Source of the DNA: Euglena gracilis | Lineage: Eukaryota > Euglenida > Euglenophyceae > Euglenales | Direction: 5' to 3' | Assembly (NCBI GenBank): GCA_039621445.1 | Contig: CP154954.1 | Coordinates: 77,324,073 to 77,388,072, forward strand | DNA: 64,000 bases | Part shown: positions 10,303-21,914 of the stretch, in pieces | Position numbering within the stretch: the stretch's first letter is position 1 | How the letters are laid out: every line of letters starts with the position of its first letter | Notes under the pieces: model-generated | The model's input: the letters and a program-made list of their open reading frames with translations, nothing else | Database searches by the model: none | Told to the model about the DNA's origin: nothing | Translations under genes and position numbers: made by a program

Positions 10303-10601
10303 GTATTAAGTGAGCGGTGTTTTTGCAGGAGGAGGGGTCCAGACCCCCCCTCCTCCCCCCTTCAGACCGAAGGGGGGTCCAGGACCCCCCAGTAACTAAA
10401 AAATTTTTCTGGCGCTTTGCGCCGGGGGAGATGAAATTTTTTGGGGTATGTTTTACGCAAAAAATTCAATTTTTGATCCTTTTGAAAGGTCCGAAAAATT
10501 CCGCACTTTGCACTGGATTTTTTTTTGAACAGGGGAGGGGGGTACCCCTTCCTCTAGAGGAGGGGCCTCCACACTCTTCTCATCGCTCACTAAATACCTT
10601 G
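10299..10601. mobile_element. TIR element abutting an exon
   Basis: The left end CAGGGTATTAAGTGAGCGGT and the right end, read in reverse CAAGGTATTTAGTGAGCGAT, agree at 17 of 20 positions. The interior has GGCGCTTTGCGCC and poly-C/G blocks. A related left end (GGTATTAAGTGAGC) recurs at 15053. No clear 8-bp duplication is seen. Confidence 0.75.
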
Positions 10602-10734
10602 CTGCTGGCTCCACGTGTGTGGATATGTGGAGCCAGTGTCACCATGTATATGTCAAATGGAACTTTTGTTTTGCATCCTCCCACTAACGTCTAAATCTGC
10701 AGCCTTTTCCTCCCTCGTCGACCTCATGTTTCTG

Positions 10735-10950
10735 TCTTGCACATGCGTATATGTGCACACGTTTACATGTGGTCACACACATATGTACATATGTCCATAT
10801 ACACATTTATGTGATACACACATATGCATGCACATACACATATGCGTGTGCACATATGTGCATACACACGCACATGCGTGCATGCGTGCTGTCACACACA
10901 GTGTACGCGTGCCGTACATGTGTGTATATGTGTGTGCATGCGTGAACCTG
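10735..10950. repeat. ACATATG/ACACATGC microsatellite
   Basis: Alternating CACACATATG and CATGCGTG units form the 3' part of the intron before the next exon. Open frames of Cys/His/Thr repeats here are artefacts. Confidence 0.9.
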
Positions 10951-10954
10951 TGAT

Positions 10955-11141
10955 TTGCTTCGCTGGGTCCACCCCGCCCGGGCGTCCCCTGCCCTGGACA
11001 TGCCCGCCGGGCACCGCCTGGCGGCGACGTTCCGCTCCGCGCTGCTGCTGATGGGCCCGACGAGCGACGTCGCGCTGGTGCGGAACACCCTGCTGAGCGC
11101 CTACGTGGCGATGGGGGCCCAGGCCGCCCCTCAGCGCCGTG
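10955..11141 (+). CDS. gene B exon, helical unknown domain
   Basis: The frame reads PALDMPAGHRLAATFRSALL and then VALVRNTLLSAYVAMGAQA, an amphipathic helical pattern, and ends at CGT G|GTGGGT in phase 1. It joins in phase with the exon at 13504 (1+2). The 5' border is a puzzle: an in-frame TGA at 10943 must be excluded, yet no AG occurs between it and the coding stretch. This intron therefore has no conventional acceptor that I can see. Confidence 0.55.
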
Positions 11142-11239
11142 GTGGGTGGGGGCCAGGCCTGGATCCCTGTGTGTGACCCGTTGTGTGTGGGACCCCCCCC
11201 CCCCGCCCGCCCCCGGGGTGAGTGTTTTGAAGAGCGGGT

Positions 11240-12150
11240 TTGATGGTTTGGACCCTGGCAGCCTGGGGTGGTTCACTGGCCGTCATGCAGGGCTACGGAT
11301 TTTTTTTTATCTGGGCTTCAACTCGTTTTGGGATGTTGCGGTGGGTGGATAGCTCCGGGGGGGGTTGTTTGGGGTTTCGTGAGAAAAAAGTGTCGTTTGG
11401 AAGTTTGCAGGTCCCAATGCTCTGTCGGTCCGACAGTGCCATGCATTTCTCTGTCATTTTCTGAATTTTCAGAGCGATCGGATCTTTCTCCGCGACCATT
11501 TGTCGAAATTTGTGTGGCATTTCTCGAATGGAAACGGAGAGGCCCTTGGCCATAGGTCGTTTGGCTGACCTCCGCTGGCCGCCCGTGCCACCCTAAATCA
11601 ACTCGCAACGTTCTGCAGCATTTTCTTGCTTCGACGTCCAGCCCCCCAAAAAGCCTCCCCTCCACCAGAAAACCCCATTTCCAAAAATTCCCAAAAAAAT
11701 CCTCAAAAACAAACTGACAATTCTGAGCATTTTGAAAGTTTTTTTTTTTCTCGAAATTCCGGATCTTTGGAACTAAACACCATGTTTGGGAATGTGCTGC
11801 TGCAATTTGGATGAGAGACAAAGCACAGGGAATGCAGTCGCCAAGGGTGCATTGCGCATTTTTTTGCACATTTTTTTGCACATTTCTTTTGCCTTTTGGC
11901 ACAGTTTTTTCTCGATTTCCCCATTTTTTTGCATTTTTTTTTGCATTTTTTGTAGTTTTATGCTTTTTTATTTTTTTTTAAACTGACTGATTTTTTCCCT
12001 TCAAATTTCATATATTTTTGTAAATTTAGTGCCATTTTTGCATGTTTGTTTTTAGGTAATTGTTGCATTTCCGTGATTTTTTTGAAAACTTTTTCTTTCA
12101 GGTATCGCACTTTTCCGCATTTTTTTCCCCATTTTTGTTCATTTTTGTGC
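11240..12150. other. intronic, T-rich, no gene
   Basis: GCACATTTTTTTGCAC-type repeats (11860-12150) and low-complexity T tracts dominate. Some frames stay open by chance. Confidence 0.5.
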
Positions 12151-12374
12151 ATTTACTTTTTTTGCTCAATCACCAAACAACCTGCTCTCCTGGCCAGCGC
12201 GGGAGATACTGTGCGTGGTGGGGCAGATCGGGCAGCCTGCTTGGGGGTGGATTATCTGCGGCCGCAATGCCATGTTGTATGATGTCCCTGCGTTGCAGAT
12301 GGTGGACTGTGCAACCCCCGGTGTGCCTGGGAGATGTATGGGTTGGACGGGGAAGCCCGAGACAGGGATAGCAT
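12150..12374 (+). CDS. unassigned open frame with exon-like composition
   Basis: A frame without an ATG runs about 72 codons to TAG at 12372, reading LLSWPAREILCVVGQIGQ and later MLYDVPALQMVDCATPGVPG. It is richer in GC than its surroundings and lacks simple repeats. There is no donor before the stop and no family I recognise. It lies between two gene B exons on the same strand. It could be a decayed exon or part of an inserted element. Confidence 0.3.
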
Positions 12375-13129
12375 AGCCTCATAACCTCTTACACAAATTC
12401 CAGCTTAACTGTACACCGGGTTCAACTTAGGTCGAGTTCAGAATCGCTGAGAGACCGTACCGACCGCAGCTTTTCAGGGTCGAAAGCGTTGCACTAATTT
12501 GGGCTCGGAAAAATACCACCGTCTGGCCTGCCTAACCACAAAGACCCCGGGTCTGTTTTTTTTGGGCCTGTTACTGAAAATCCCAGGGGAGAGTCTTGTT
12601 TTTTGGGAGGGGCCTACTTTTTGGATTTTTGCTATTTGGGGGGGGGGGCTAGTTTTTTTTGGGATTTTTGCTGAAAATCGGCAGGGGTACTTATTTTTTG
12701 GGGGCGGGTTCGGGGGGGGTTTAACAGCAAGCCAGATCAGCCAGTGCAGAGGTGGGAGACAAGTGCCAGAGTTACGGAAACAGGTGACAATTTCGACAGT
12801 CCGGGTCAGAGGGAAAATATTGATTTCTTTGACCGCCGGTTAAACACAAAAATTCAAAAAGTTAGCTTTTACATTGTCTCTCCCCCCTGCCCCCTGGACA
12901 TTGTTCTTTAAACTCCGTGCTCGCCAACCTGTGCGTATAGGACCTGTCTCCTACCCGCTGACTGTCTTTTACCCGCCAAACAGTTTGCATATTTTTTTTG
13001 GTGTGGCAGTTTGCATATTTTCTTTCACTGAGAAAATACGCGTTTTCTGATTTATTATTTTCAGGTTTTTGCTGATGTTCATTCATAGACCAGATTTTGA
13101 GACAATAAATAACATAACATAAAGCCTGT

Positions 13130-13220
13130 GTTATTATATATATATATACGTATATATATGTAAAAATATGTATATATGTATATATATGTATGTATATATG
13201 TATATATAATACAACGCCTG
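13130..13220. repeat. TATATATG/TATA microsatellite
   Basis: Imperfect TATATATGTA repeats. The adjacent minus-strand frame of Ile/Tyr/Thr repeats is an artefact. Confidence 0.95.
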
Positions 13221-13503
13221 TGGTTTTGGAACTTTGAATTGTCTTATGGAAAAAATACCACCATTTTCCTTTTTTAAGATGAGATAGGTAAATAGATAGA
13301 AAATTTAGGTTTCTTATAACTCTTGTTTTCAAAATCAAAAAAATCCCACAATTTTTTTCGCTGAATATTTTCCGGGATTTTCGTTGCTGGTAATTTTGTC
13401 TGCACTGTAGACAGACAGACAGATAGGCAGACCGAATATATCCACGGGGGGGGGGGTTGCTCATGGAGGCTGCCCCACCCCCCTGGCCTCTTCTGCTTCC
13501 CAG

Positions 13504-13629
13504 AGACGCGGCTGAAGCAGAACTCGCTGGCGCTTGCCCGCGCCGCCCTCGGGCAGCTGTGCACCTCCAAGCGGCCTGTCCGCATCCGCTTCGTCCAGGC
13601 GTACCTCCGCCCCGGGATTGGCCGAACCG
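13504..13629 (+). CDS. gene B exon, basic helical segment
   Basis: The acceptor CTTCTGCTTCCCAG is clear. The frame reads TRLKQNSLALARAALGQLCT and then SKRPVRIRFVQ. The donor is either G|GTGTTG (13630, phase 1) or a GC-type site at CAG|GCGTAC (13599, phase 0). Only the latter matches the phase-0 start of the next exon at 15466. The phase-2 start fits the phase-1 end of the exon at 11141. Confidence 0.65.
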
Positions 13630-14574
13630 GTGTTGGGGGCGGGGGCGCACTGGGGCTGGACACCTGGACAGCTGCGTTCCAGAAAGATCTTGGGGCTGAA
13701 TCTTGGGGCTCTCTGTCACAGGTCAGGGTCTTGTAGCACCGCCGATGAAAATGACGGTCCTTTTTAAAAAAAAAAGAAAGGCAGATGCCCTCTTTTTTTG
13801 GGGAAGGGGGCAAAACTGAATTCTTTTTGTTTCGGTGATGATTAATTTTGTTGAGACCCGTGCCAAACCTGGATGCTGCCTTTCGGACCATTTCGGTTGG
13901 CCCTTCCAGGCATGGCCTTTTTTGCATGCAAGCACCCATCCCAGATTTGTCTATGGCCAACTCATAGTATGTCCCTCTCAAAGGTTTGCTGTCCTTAGCG
14001 TGGAGTGGTCACAGTGAACAGTCACAGCACACGACATCCAACGCTGACATGACCATATTTCCCCATGCATTCTGGGACACCTTCTTGACCATTGTGGGAT
14101 AGTTTGGAACTCCCACCTGGCCTGATATCGAACCCTGTTGGTCCTTTTTTTTGCACACAAATAAATGGTATCATAAAAATCCTCCTGCATTTGTCATGTC
14201 ATCAATGCAGCAAAACAGACATCGGGCATATATTTGCACGAGCAAGGGCCTGTCTGCTTGTGTCCCGGAGGGTGCACTTGACGAACTCTTGTCCAGCTGG
14301 AGTCGTGTACAGTTTTGAGGTTATTGGACAAACAGGTGGACAACCATCGATGGAACACTCGAATGAGCAAAAAAAAATAAGTTGCATGTATACATGTGTT
14401 ATGTACATGAGCGAATGTGTGCATGCGTGCGTATGTGTGTGTTTTCATGGCAGGCTTTTTTTTTTTTAAGGAAGTCCCCCTCTGGGTGTTATGGGCAGGT
14501 GTGGGGGGAGGCGGGAGGGTACTTTTACCTCTTGGGGGGGAGTTGGGTTTTGGGATGGGTAGTGCAGTAGTACC

Positions 14575-14640
14575 CCCACGGTGTTTAACTAACTAACTAA
14601 CCAACTAACTTACCAACTAACTAACAAAATAACTTACAGT
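14575..14640. repeat. AACT tetranucleotide repeat
   Basis: Runs of AACTAACTAACC between gene B exons. Confidence 0.9.
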
Positions 14641-15465
14641 CCACGGGGCTGGGCTAAAATGGCTATTTTTCAAGGAAATTTTTGCCTGGGAATGCAGGAG
14701 CAGGGTGTCAAGTGACCGTTCGTTTTGCATGGGGGGAGGAGTCAGACCACCCTTCCCCCGCCCCTTCAGACACGGGGGAGGGTCTGGGACTCCACAGAAC
14801 CAAAAATTTTTCTTCCTGAAGTGTGTTTTTTGGCCTATTTCTCAACAAAGTGCAACAGAACTCGATTTTTTTTTGGTCTTTTAAGGCCCCGCCCCCAAGT
14901 TTTCTCCTTTTGCACACCGGAAAGACTTATGTACAAGGGGCCACATCCACATCTGTTCATGTTTCAGACTATTTTTAAAGCAGGAGGGGTGCCTGATGCC
15001 ATAGATGCCTGCCCATACCTCCTGTTGGTTTTGGGTCCCGGCCCCTGCGCAGGTATTAAGTGAGCAGGAGGAGGGGGGTGGGTTGGGATCCCCTCCCCCC
15101 GGGGATGGAAATGACGGAAATGGGTTCCTTGCCGATGTCGGAAACATTATTTATTATTTATTATTTTGCCGCAGATGATATGGGTATTTTTTTTAACAGT
15201 TTATAACAGTTTAAAATGGTAAATTAAAATGGGATGAAAATTTACATGATATGGAACTTTTTTTGGACAGCAAAATTGACCTCCCACAAGAGGGTCCCCC
15301 AAGCCCCCCCCCGCCCCCCAGGGGGTGGGTGGGTGGGTGGGTGGGTCCGGACCCCCCCGGGTCCTTAAAAAAACCTCTGTATGGAATCAATGACCGGAAT
15401 GACAAGAACTGTCCTGTCCCCTCCCCCCCCGATTCCGCCACCCCACCGCCAACCTCCTCCAGCAG

Positions 15466-15558
15466 ACGGAGAAGGTGCAGCTGCTGGACGGCGGGCGGCT
15501 GCTGCTGAATGGCGCCGGCCAGCAGCTGAGCCACGCGGAGATCGTCCTGCTCCGACCG
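15466..15558 (+). CDS. gene B exon, beta-rich segment
   Basis: The acceptor AACCTCCTCCAGCAG leads into 93 bp (phase 0 to 0) ending at CCG|GTCACC. The peptide EKVQLLDGGRLLLNGAGQQ followed by HAEIVLLRP has the alternating pattern of beta strands with a turn. No family is recognised. Phase 0 matches the next exon at 17775. Confidence 0.65.
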
Positions 15559-15639
15559 GTCACCCGCCTCTCAGGCCCGGCCCCACACACAGGCAGCGGA
15601 ATGAGCGCTGATATACCCCTGTTTGGTTTGAGATGTGAT

Positions 15640-15722
15640 TTGACTTCATACATACATATATATGTATATATATGTATATATATGTATATATATGTATATA
15701 TATATATGTATATATATAGATA
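15640..15722. repeat. TATATATG microsatellite
   Basis: Perfect TATATG/TATATATG array inside an intron of gene B. Confidence 0.95.
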
Positions 15723-17028
15723 CCACGTGTGTCCATAAGGGTGACGCTTCCTGACTCCTTCCTGGCGGTGGATTTGACACTCCAGGGTTGACAAGAATCC
15801 ATCCATTGAGTAAGTTGCATTCAATAATTATCCTTCGGCGTAGGTTTTCTTTTGAACACAGGCACATTCGGGCTGGCTCGAAAAAAGCTGCTGGCTGAAC
15901 CCCCCCATAGGAATCCAGAGCTGGCACTGAACCCAACCCGGGTCCAAACCAGGTCCAAAAAAAATCGAAACCACAAAAATACCCCCAAAATGAAAAAAAA
16001 AATGATTCTTGACCCAAAATTCGCCCAGGTCAGCCTAAACCCAACCCATTTGATCCATTATGGCCCATTTTTTTGCACACCCCAAGACCTCACCCCACTC
16101 CAAACAATGAAACAAAGCTGGTCCCAATCAGTCCACCTGTGTCCATCCAAAGAATGCCATGCAGGGGGGGGGGGTGAAACATGCAAGTTGCATAATTTGC
16201 ATCATCCAGAACCTTGAAAATTTTCACTTTTTTTTGCATGATTTGCATTTTTTGCGTGAATTTTTTTTGAAAAGTGGCATATTTTTCCCCGGGCATTTTG
16301 CACAGGCAAAACAGGCAAATCGTTCCACTACCAGACAACTGGAAGTTGCACACTGCACGGTTTTGGACCTAATTCACATTAGAAGTAGTTATAAGTGGAT
16401 GCCATTAGGTGAACCACCATTTGACCTTGCAGTGTGCACTCACATTTTTCATAGGTGTTGGAGTTTTGGAGCAGGTGAAAATTTTCTCAGTCTTCTCCAG
16501 TGGAAAAGTGTACAGCCTCGGGGAGCTCCTAAAGGAATTTACGCGCAACTTGCATTCTTTTGCATTTTTTGCACTTTTTTGCACCTTTTTGCATTGCTTT
16601 TTTTTTTTGCATTGCTTTTTATGAGGAGCCTTGTTGCATATTTTCCCCTCCTCTGGCCAATGCCATGGAGGAGGAAAAGGCTGAGCTTTGGGCTTTCCAC
16701 AGGGAACCCAATCTAGGTACCTATCCCCCCGCGTCCTATTGACATCCCCCCCTGCTTACACACAGTTCCCAAGATGTTGTCCAATGATAGGGGTCTCGAG
16801 AATTGCTATGTGGCATGCGAGCCCAATTATGGGAAATTGATCTTTCTTGGTTGTTGGGTTGGGCTGTTGTACTTGACCTGAGTAAATAACACAGGGTGGG
16901 TTCTGCAAGTCCCCTGGGGCTATCTGGGGAGATAGATAAGCTTGAAGGCAATTAAACGTTTTAAACAACATCCTTGGATTTCCAAATTATGATGAACAAA
17001 AAAGTGTTATCATCTCGCCGCCCTTCAG

Positions 17029-17125
17029 GTGGCAATCTCAAAATTGGACTCATTTTGTTGGCCGATTAATAAAAATGTGTTATCATCTCGCCGCCCTTCG
17101 GGGTGCAAACTCAAAATTGACTCAT
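17029..17125. repeat. tandem duplication of a 70-80-bp unit
   Basis: GTGTTATCATCTCGCCGCCC occurs twice, each followed by TTC(A/G)GG, then (G/C)AA(T/A)CTCAAAATTG and ACTCAT. It is a simple two-copy duplication with few differences. Confidence 0.85.
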
Positions 17126-17774
17126 ATTGTGAATTCTAAACAAGTCAATATCATTGAAGAAGGAATGGTTTGATTGTCATTACGTTGAAATTGGGTAGTA
17201 TGGGTTGTTTCTTCTGATGAACCAAACTGAACAAGGTTGTTTCCGCGTTAATTTGCTTTTGCAAACAAAATGAAGCGTCCAGATTAGTGAAGTGTGGGAT
17301 CGCACCTTGAACACAATACAAGGTTTGAGAATTTCCTCAGTTTCCATGTGGTAATTTTTTTCTGAGTTTCAATAGCTTTGTTCAAAAGTTTCAATAATTT
17401 TGTCCAAAAGTTTCAGCAATTTTGTCTAAATGGTGTCAATAACCCACTGTATTACTGAATAAGAGAAGGTTTGCACACGTTATGATGCAATTTTCGTGAC
17501 AAAAATGACGCAAAATTATGATTTTCAGAACCCCCACCTATACCTCAAAATGGCCTAAATGGCCAAAAATGGCCTCAAATGGGGAATTTTTTGGGCTTGA
17601 CTATAGGTGCTTGCTGGCCAGCCCAAATCTCCAGCCCTAGCCCAGCAACCAGCAACCCCCCGGGGCCTCAAAGGTATTTATGACCCCTTCGCTTCACGGT
17701 CCAAAGGAAAACCCAGGGTTCCCTCATCCCCACACCGGTGGGGGGGGGGGGCTACGGCGTGGGGCTGGCCCCAG

Positions 17775-17837
17775 CTGGTCCGCTCCGCTCTGGAGGCAGA
17801 CGACGGCCGGCTGCTGAAGGACTTCCTGAGCAATGTC
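17775..17837 (+). CDS. gene B exon, ankyrin-like helix pair
   Basis: A 63-bp exon with acceptor GGCTGGCCCCAG and donor GTC|GTGAGC, phase 0 to 0. The peptide LVRSALEADDGRLLKDFLSN has the helix-turn-helix spacing of a degenerate ankyrin repeat, though one unit alone is not proof. In-frame with both neighbours. Confidence 0.65.
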
Positions 17838-18295
17838 GTGAGCCCCAGGCATGGCCGGCGTTGCTGGGTGGGGACCTTCGGGGTCGCTGTCCGTCCTCCT
17901 GTGATCCGCCCCGATGCAACTCCTGAGGTCCTGAGGGGTGTTGTGGGGTTTTTTTTCGGTGCTGTGGCCTGAAAATAAAGAGGCAGGGGGTGCATTTGCC
18001 TCGACCTCAACCCCCCCATTGGGGAGGGTTCGAGACCCTCCCCATGTCCCCCACCCTTTTCAAAAGAAGTCTCTGCCGTTGGCTTTGCCTGGCCTGGCCG
18101 GCCGCCTCTCCCAAGTCCTACAAATATTTGGCTCATTCGGTAAAGTTGCAAATAGGGGTCAGAGGTTTTGTTGTCTTTTGAAACAGGGGTGCTCAATTCT
18201 TCTTCCCGTGGCTTGTGCTGCCAGATCACTGCCTGCTGCATTCACCGCATTCATTTCAGGGCACTGCATTCACCTGGGTCCCCCCCCCCCTCCAG

Positions 18296-18480
18296 CGAGG
18301 TTGCCATGGCACTGACCCGGCCCCGGAGTACCACCCGGTGACCGGCAGCCTGAAGGCCGAGGAGGACTTACCGCCCCCGCCACACCACCCGCCGCCGACC
18401 GTGGCCCCCTCCGCCTCCGCCACGACGGCCGCCGCGGCCGCCGCCGCCAGCACCAAAGGGCACGCCGCTGCACAGCGGAG
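18296..18480 (+). CDS. gene B exon, Pro/His/Ala low-complexity linker
   Basis: The acceptor CCCCCCCCTCCAG and donor GGAG|GTGCGC bound 185 bp. The peptide begins GCHGTDPAPEYHPVTGSLKA and passes into PPPPHHPPP and an Ala-rich run ending in AAQR. It is a disordered linker. It ends in phase 2, completed by the single base that opens the exon at 19095. Confidence 0.65.
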
Positions 18481-19094
18481 GTGCGCCTGCACGGCCCGCC
18501 TTGTACATGCAGGCTTTCGGGGCTCATGCTCTCACGGTTCTTCCACCTTTGGTCTTGTTTCTTCTGAGTTCCTTCTGTGGCTTACCCCCTCCCGGCTCAC
18601 TGAACCCCCAAAATCATTGTCCCAGAGCGTTGCACTCAGGGCGTTGTTTAAGCTGGGGGGTCTCCTGGGGGGGGTCCAGTCAGCCAGCAGCCTTTTTCCA
18701 GCCTCGGAACTTCTCCCCATCTGTTGGTGGCTGGGCAATACCAAATTTGGCGCTTTCAGGGGCAAAGAATGGGGAAAAAACGGTCAGAAATGTGCTGGCC
18801 AGGGCAAGTCTTCAGCCGAATCTTTTGGTTCCAATTCTTTGGCACAGGCTCGACCCCCAATCGAGGCAGTTCCAGCTGGGGGACCCCCATGGGGGCAGGG
18901 GGAGTGGGGTGCAACAGCCAACAGCCTGTTTCCAGCCAGCCTAATTTTCCAGCCTGACCTGGACCCCCTCAGGGGTGTCCCTGAACGAGCGAGCGACAGT
19001 CACTCCCCAAGTTGGCCACCCCGGCGTTTGGGGCCAGCATGGACGGGATCAATAACAAAGTCCCTCCAGCAGTGGCTTTGCCCCCGGGATGCAG

Positions 19095-19194
19095 GGCCGC
19101 TGTGCAGTGGGGTGCGGGGGAGCGCATCGAGTCGCTACGCCGCGAGCTGATGGAGATTGAGGAGCGGAGGCGACAGCTGGAGCGCCGGGACCAG
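19095..19194 (+). CDS. gene B exon, short coiled coil
   Basis: The acceptor CCCCGGGATGCAG and donor CAG|GTGTCC bound 100 bp. The peptide contains ERIESLRRELMEIEERRRQL, a strongly charged heptad-like coiled coil. It is phase-compatible with both neighbours. Confidence 0.7.
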
Positions 19195-20099
19195 GTGTCC
19201 GATGCGTAACGCCATCGCCTACGTTCTGGCCTCTTTCGGGGTTCCCGGCACTTCGTGAGGGTCACTCGAACAAATGCTTGGGCGATTTTGGACAAGTTGC
19301 ATTCCACCCCCCTTCCCCGGGGGGATGCAAATCCTTAAGCTGAGACCTGATCTCCACCTCTGGGGGATCTGTGCAGTACCCATGTGGAGACCCATTTTGT
19401 TGGTCAGCCCAACCATTGTGGAGACCAGGCTTTTGCTTAAGGGATTGCAGTACCCCCCCCTCCCCGGGGGGGGCTGGACTGTAGCTAGTCCAAATTTGGC
19501 TAGTGGGATTTCTAGATTTCTTTTTGAGAGGGTGACACCAGCATGAAAATTTGGGTCGTTTAGGGTCTATTTTGGGCATTTTGACAAAGTTGCAATTTTG
19601 AAAAATATGGTCGTTTTAGGGGGGTTTTGGAAAACACCCCCCTGGGACGCCTTGAAATTTTGAAAAAACAGAAAACAGTGGGAGAACACCTGGTCACTGG
19701 AGCCCCGGTTGTTTGGCAATGCTGCCGGACCCCCCCCCCCTCTGGAGGGGGGCTGACATCGTGTTGCAGGTGAAAAAAGGCAACCGCCTAAGCAACCCGC
19801 CTATTTTTGAGCATCTCGTGAGTCCCGAGGTCCAGTGATGGGGGAGGCGAACAGAAAACACAGCCCAAAAGATGCTATGATTCCTGGAAGGGATGTTTTA
19901 GGCGGTAAACCACGCAAAATTTGTTTTTGTGATGAAGAGATGCTGCCCTTACGGAGGGGACCGGGCTGGGAATAATGTTAAAAGTGAGGTTACCTGGTTT
20001 ACCGCCTAAAGAAGTGATGAGTCCACAACGAGGTGTGCACTGTGTGTGCTTGCCCAGTGGTTGGCCAGACCAACAGGAGGTTTTACTGACCATGGTTGG

Positions 20100-21790
20100 C
20101 GTGAACTGGTTGGCCTGTCCTCATTGGCCTGACCAGTGGTTAAATTTCTATGTAGGGGGGTAATGCGGATTTCTGTATTCGTTCGGCGGAAAAGCCCCCC
20201 CCCCCCAAATTTCAGCAACCCTTCCAAAATTAAGCGACCCATGAATTTGGGCACGGTCCAGAACTTATTTGGTTCCCTCATTGGACTCAGTCTGCCTATT
20301 GCAACCTGGCATGGGCCACAGCCCCCCCCAACAACAACAATCTCTTTGTGTGTGAGGGAAGGTTTTATGGGGTAGTTATTGTACCCCCCCTCGTCATTGG
20401 CACCCTGGACTGGTGGGCCCAACTTGACCAGGTCAACGTTTGGTTCAGTTGGATGGAACCGCATTAGAATGACCTTGAAGCTGCACAAAAACATATTTCC
20501 CTTTCCCAAAAATTAGGCCATTGTTGTTCATTTGAGCTTTCTTGCCTTGCACATTCTCCTGCATTTCCCCTCTGTTTTACCTCAATTTCAGGGTTGCTTA
20601 AATTGGATTTCCACTGGTTCCCAGAGGGTTGCTTAACTTTGGGTGTCGGTCGGTTTGGGCCCAAGGGTTCATCCCCCCAGAGCTGTATGGGATTCCCCTG
20701 TTGGTTGTGGGTGGGGGGTCGACCCTCCCACCCCCATCCTGGTGGGGGGGGGGGCGACCACCCCTCCTCCCCACCAGGCCTTCCCATGTTTCCAGGGGCG
20801 TTTTTTAGGTCAAGGCAATGGTTAGTTATTCAAGACAGGAGGGTTCAGGGGGGTGTTTCCCCTCCCCCTGCTGAACCGGAGTGGTGGTCCGATCCACTCC
20901 CCACCTGCCCTGATAGTGAACCCTGCCCACACCCTCTTGGGGCTGAAGGACTGCTTGAAAACGGAAAGGCCTGGGGGTGCACCACCCACCAGGCCGTATT
21001 TTAGTCGGGTGCTGACCCCACCCCGGGGGGGGGGGGGACCCAGGGAGGGGGGGTCCGGAGTGCCGATGAGTTCCTGCCCAGGCAGGCACTACCCCCCTGG
21101 GGGGGGTCAATTTCGGCCTGACCAGGCACATTCCTTTGAAATTAGGCCATTTTTGGCCCCCCGGCGCCTTTGGCGCCGGGTCTGTGCTAAGGCACTTTTG
21201 GCCGTGTGCCCTCCCCCCCCCCCCCCGGGTGGTAAAAAAAACAGCCTTCCCCCCACCATTGCATTTTGCAAGCAAAATCCCTTTGGAGCCCAAAGCACAA
21301 AAAACCAATTGACCTTTAATCAACGCACCAAGAAAACTGGATAGGAGCGATGGGGAGAGATCGCCCCCCGAGGTTGGAGGTTCCCCCCACCCACCCAAGG
21401 TGGGCTAACGCTGCGGAGGGAATGGGGACTCCTTCCGTATCCACCAGTTTGTCCTCCCAAAATTTTTGCTTCCCACGTCGAAAGTCAGGCTGAAAATTTA
21501 TCCAAATACAAATCATTTTTTTGCATGTTTCATGTATCAGTGTATTTTATGTTCGCTGAAGGAAGAGTTTGCAACTTTTTTTTTTGGCGGAGGTCAGCCA
21601 AGAACTGCTCATTCCCCCCGGGAGTCGACAGGTGGTTGGCCTTGGTGCTGACGAGCTGGCGTCCACGGGATCACGAGCAACTAAACTTCTTTACCAACTC
21701 AACAGTTGTAATCAGATGGATATTTGCCCATGTGCCGCCTCGTTATTTTTTTTGGGACTGGCACCGGGAGTTGGCCGCGTGCCCCCGCCC
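20100..21790. other. intron of gene B, repeats only
   Basis: Several G/C hairpin elements with GGCGCCTTTGGCGCC (about 21165) and GTGGTCGACC blocks. No exon is recognised between 19.2 and 21.8 kb. Confidence 0.4.
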
Positions 21791-21797
21791 CCCGCAG

Positions 21798-21914
21798 GCC
21801 GCCCAGCCGACCCAGTCCCCGAGTCGAGCCAGCACCAGCACCAGCCCCAGCCTCGGCCGCAACAGCGACACGGCGCGGCCAGGGCCGCGATGTCCCCCCC
21901 CCTCCCCCAGGCAG
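21798..21914 (+). CDS. gene B exon, Ser/Thr/Pro-rich linker
   Basis: The acceptor CCCCGCCCCCCGCAG and donor CAG|GTCACT bound 117 bp in phase 0. The peptide AAQPTQSPSRASTSTSPSLG continues into GRNSDTARPGP. It is a disordered, probably phosphorylatable linker ahead of the ankyrin region. Confidence 0.6.

Noticed and set aside
12190-12300. Faint resemblance to U1 snRNA (CCTGGC...GGGAGATAC)
   Set aside because: The stem-loop I core GATCACGAAG and the Sm site are absent, and only a few short words match.
12862-13981. Long minus-strand frames (285 and 235 codons)
   Set aside because: They are made of TATA-repeat translation and the antisense of the exon at 13504.
18215-19150. 311-codon plus-strand frame
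   Set aside because: Only the part 18296-18480 has exon signals; the rest is chance readthrough of GC-rich intron, and the next real exon at 19095 uses a different frame.
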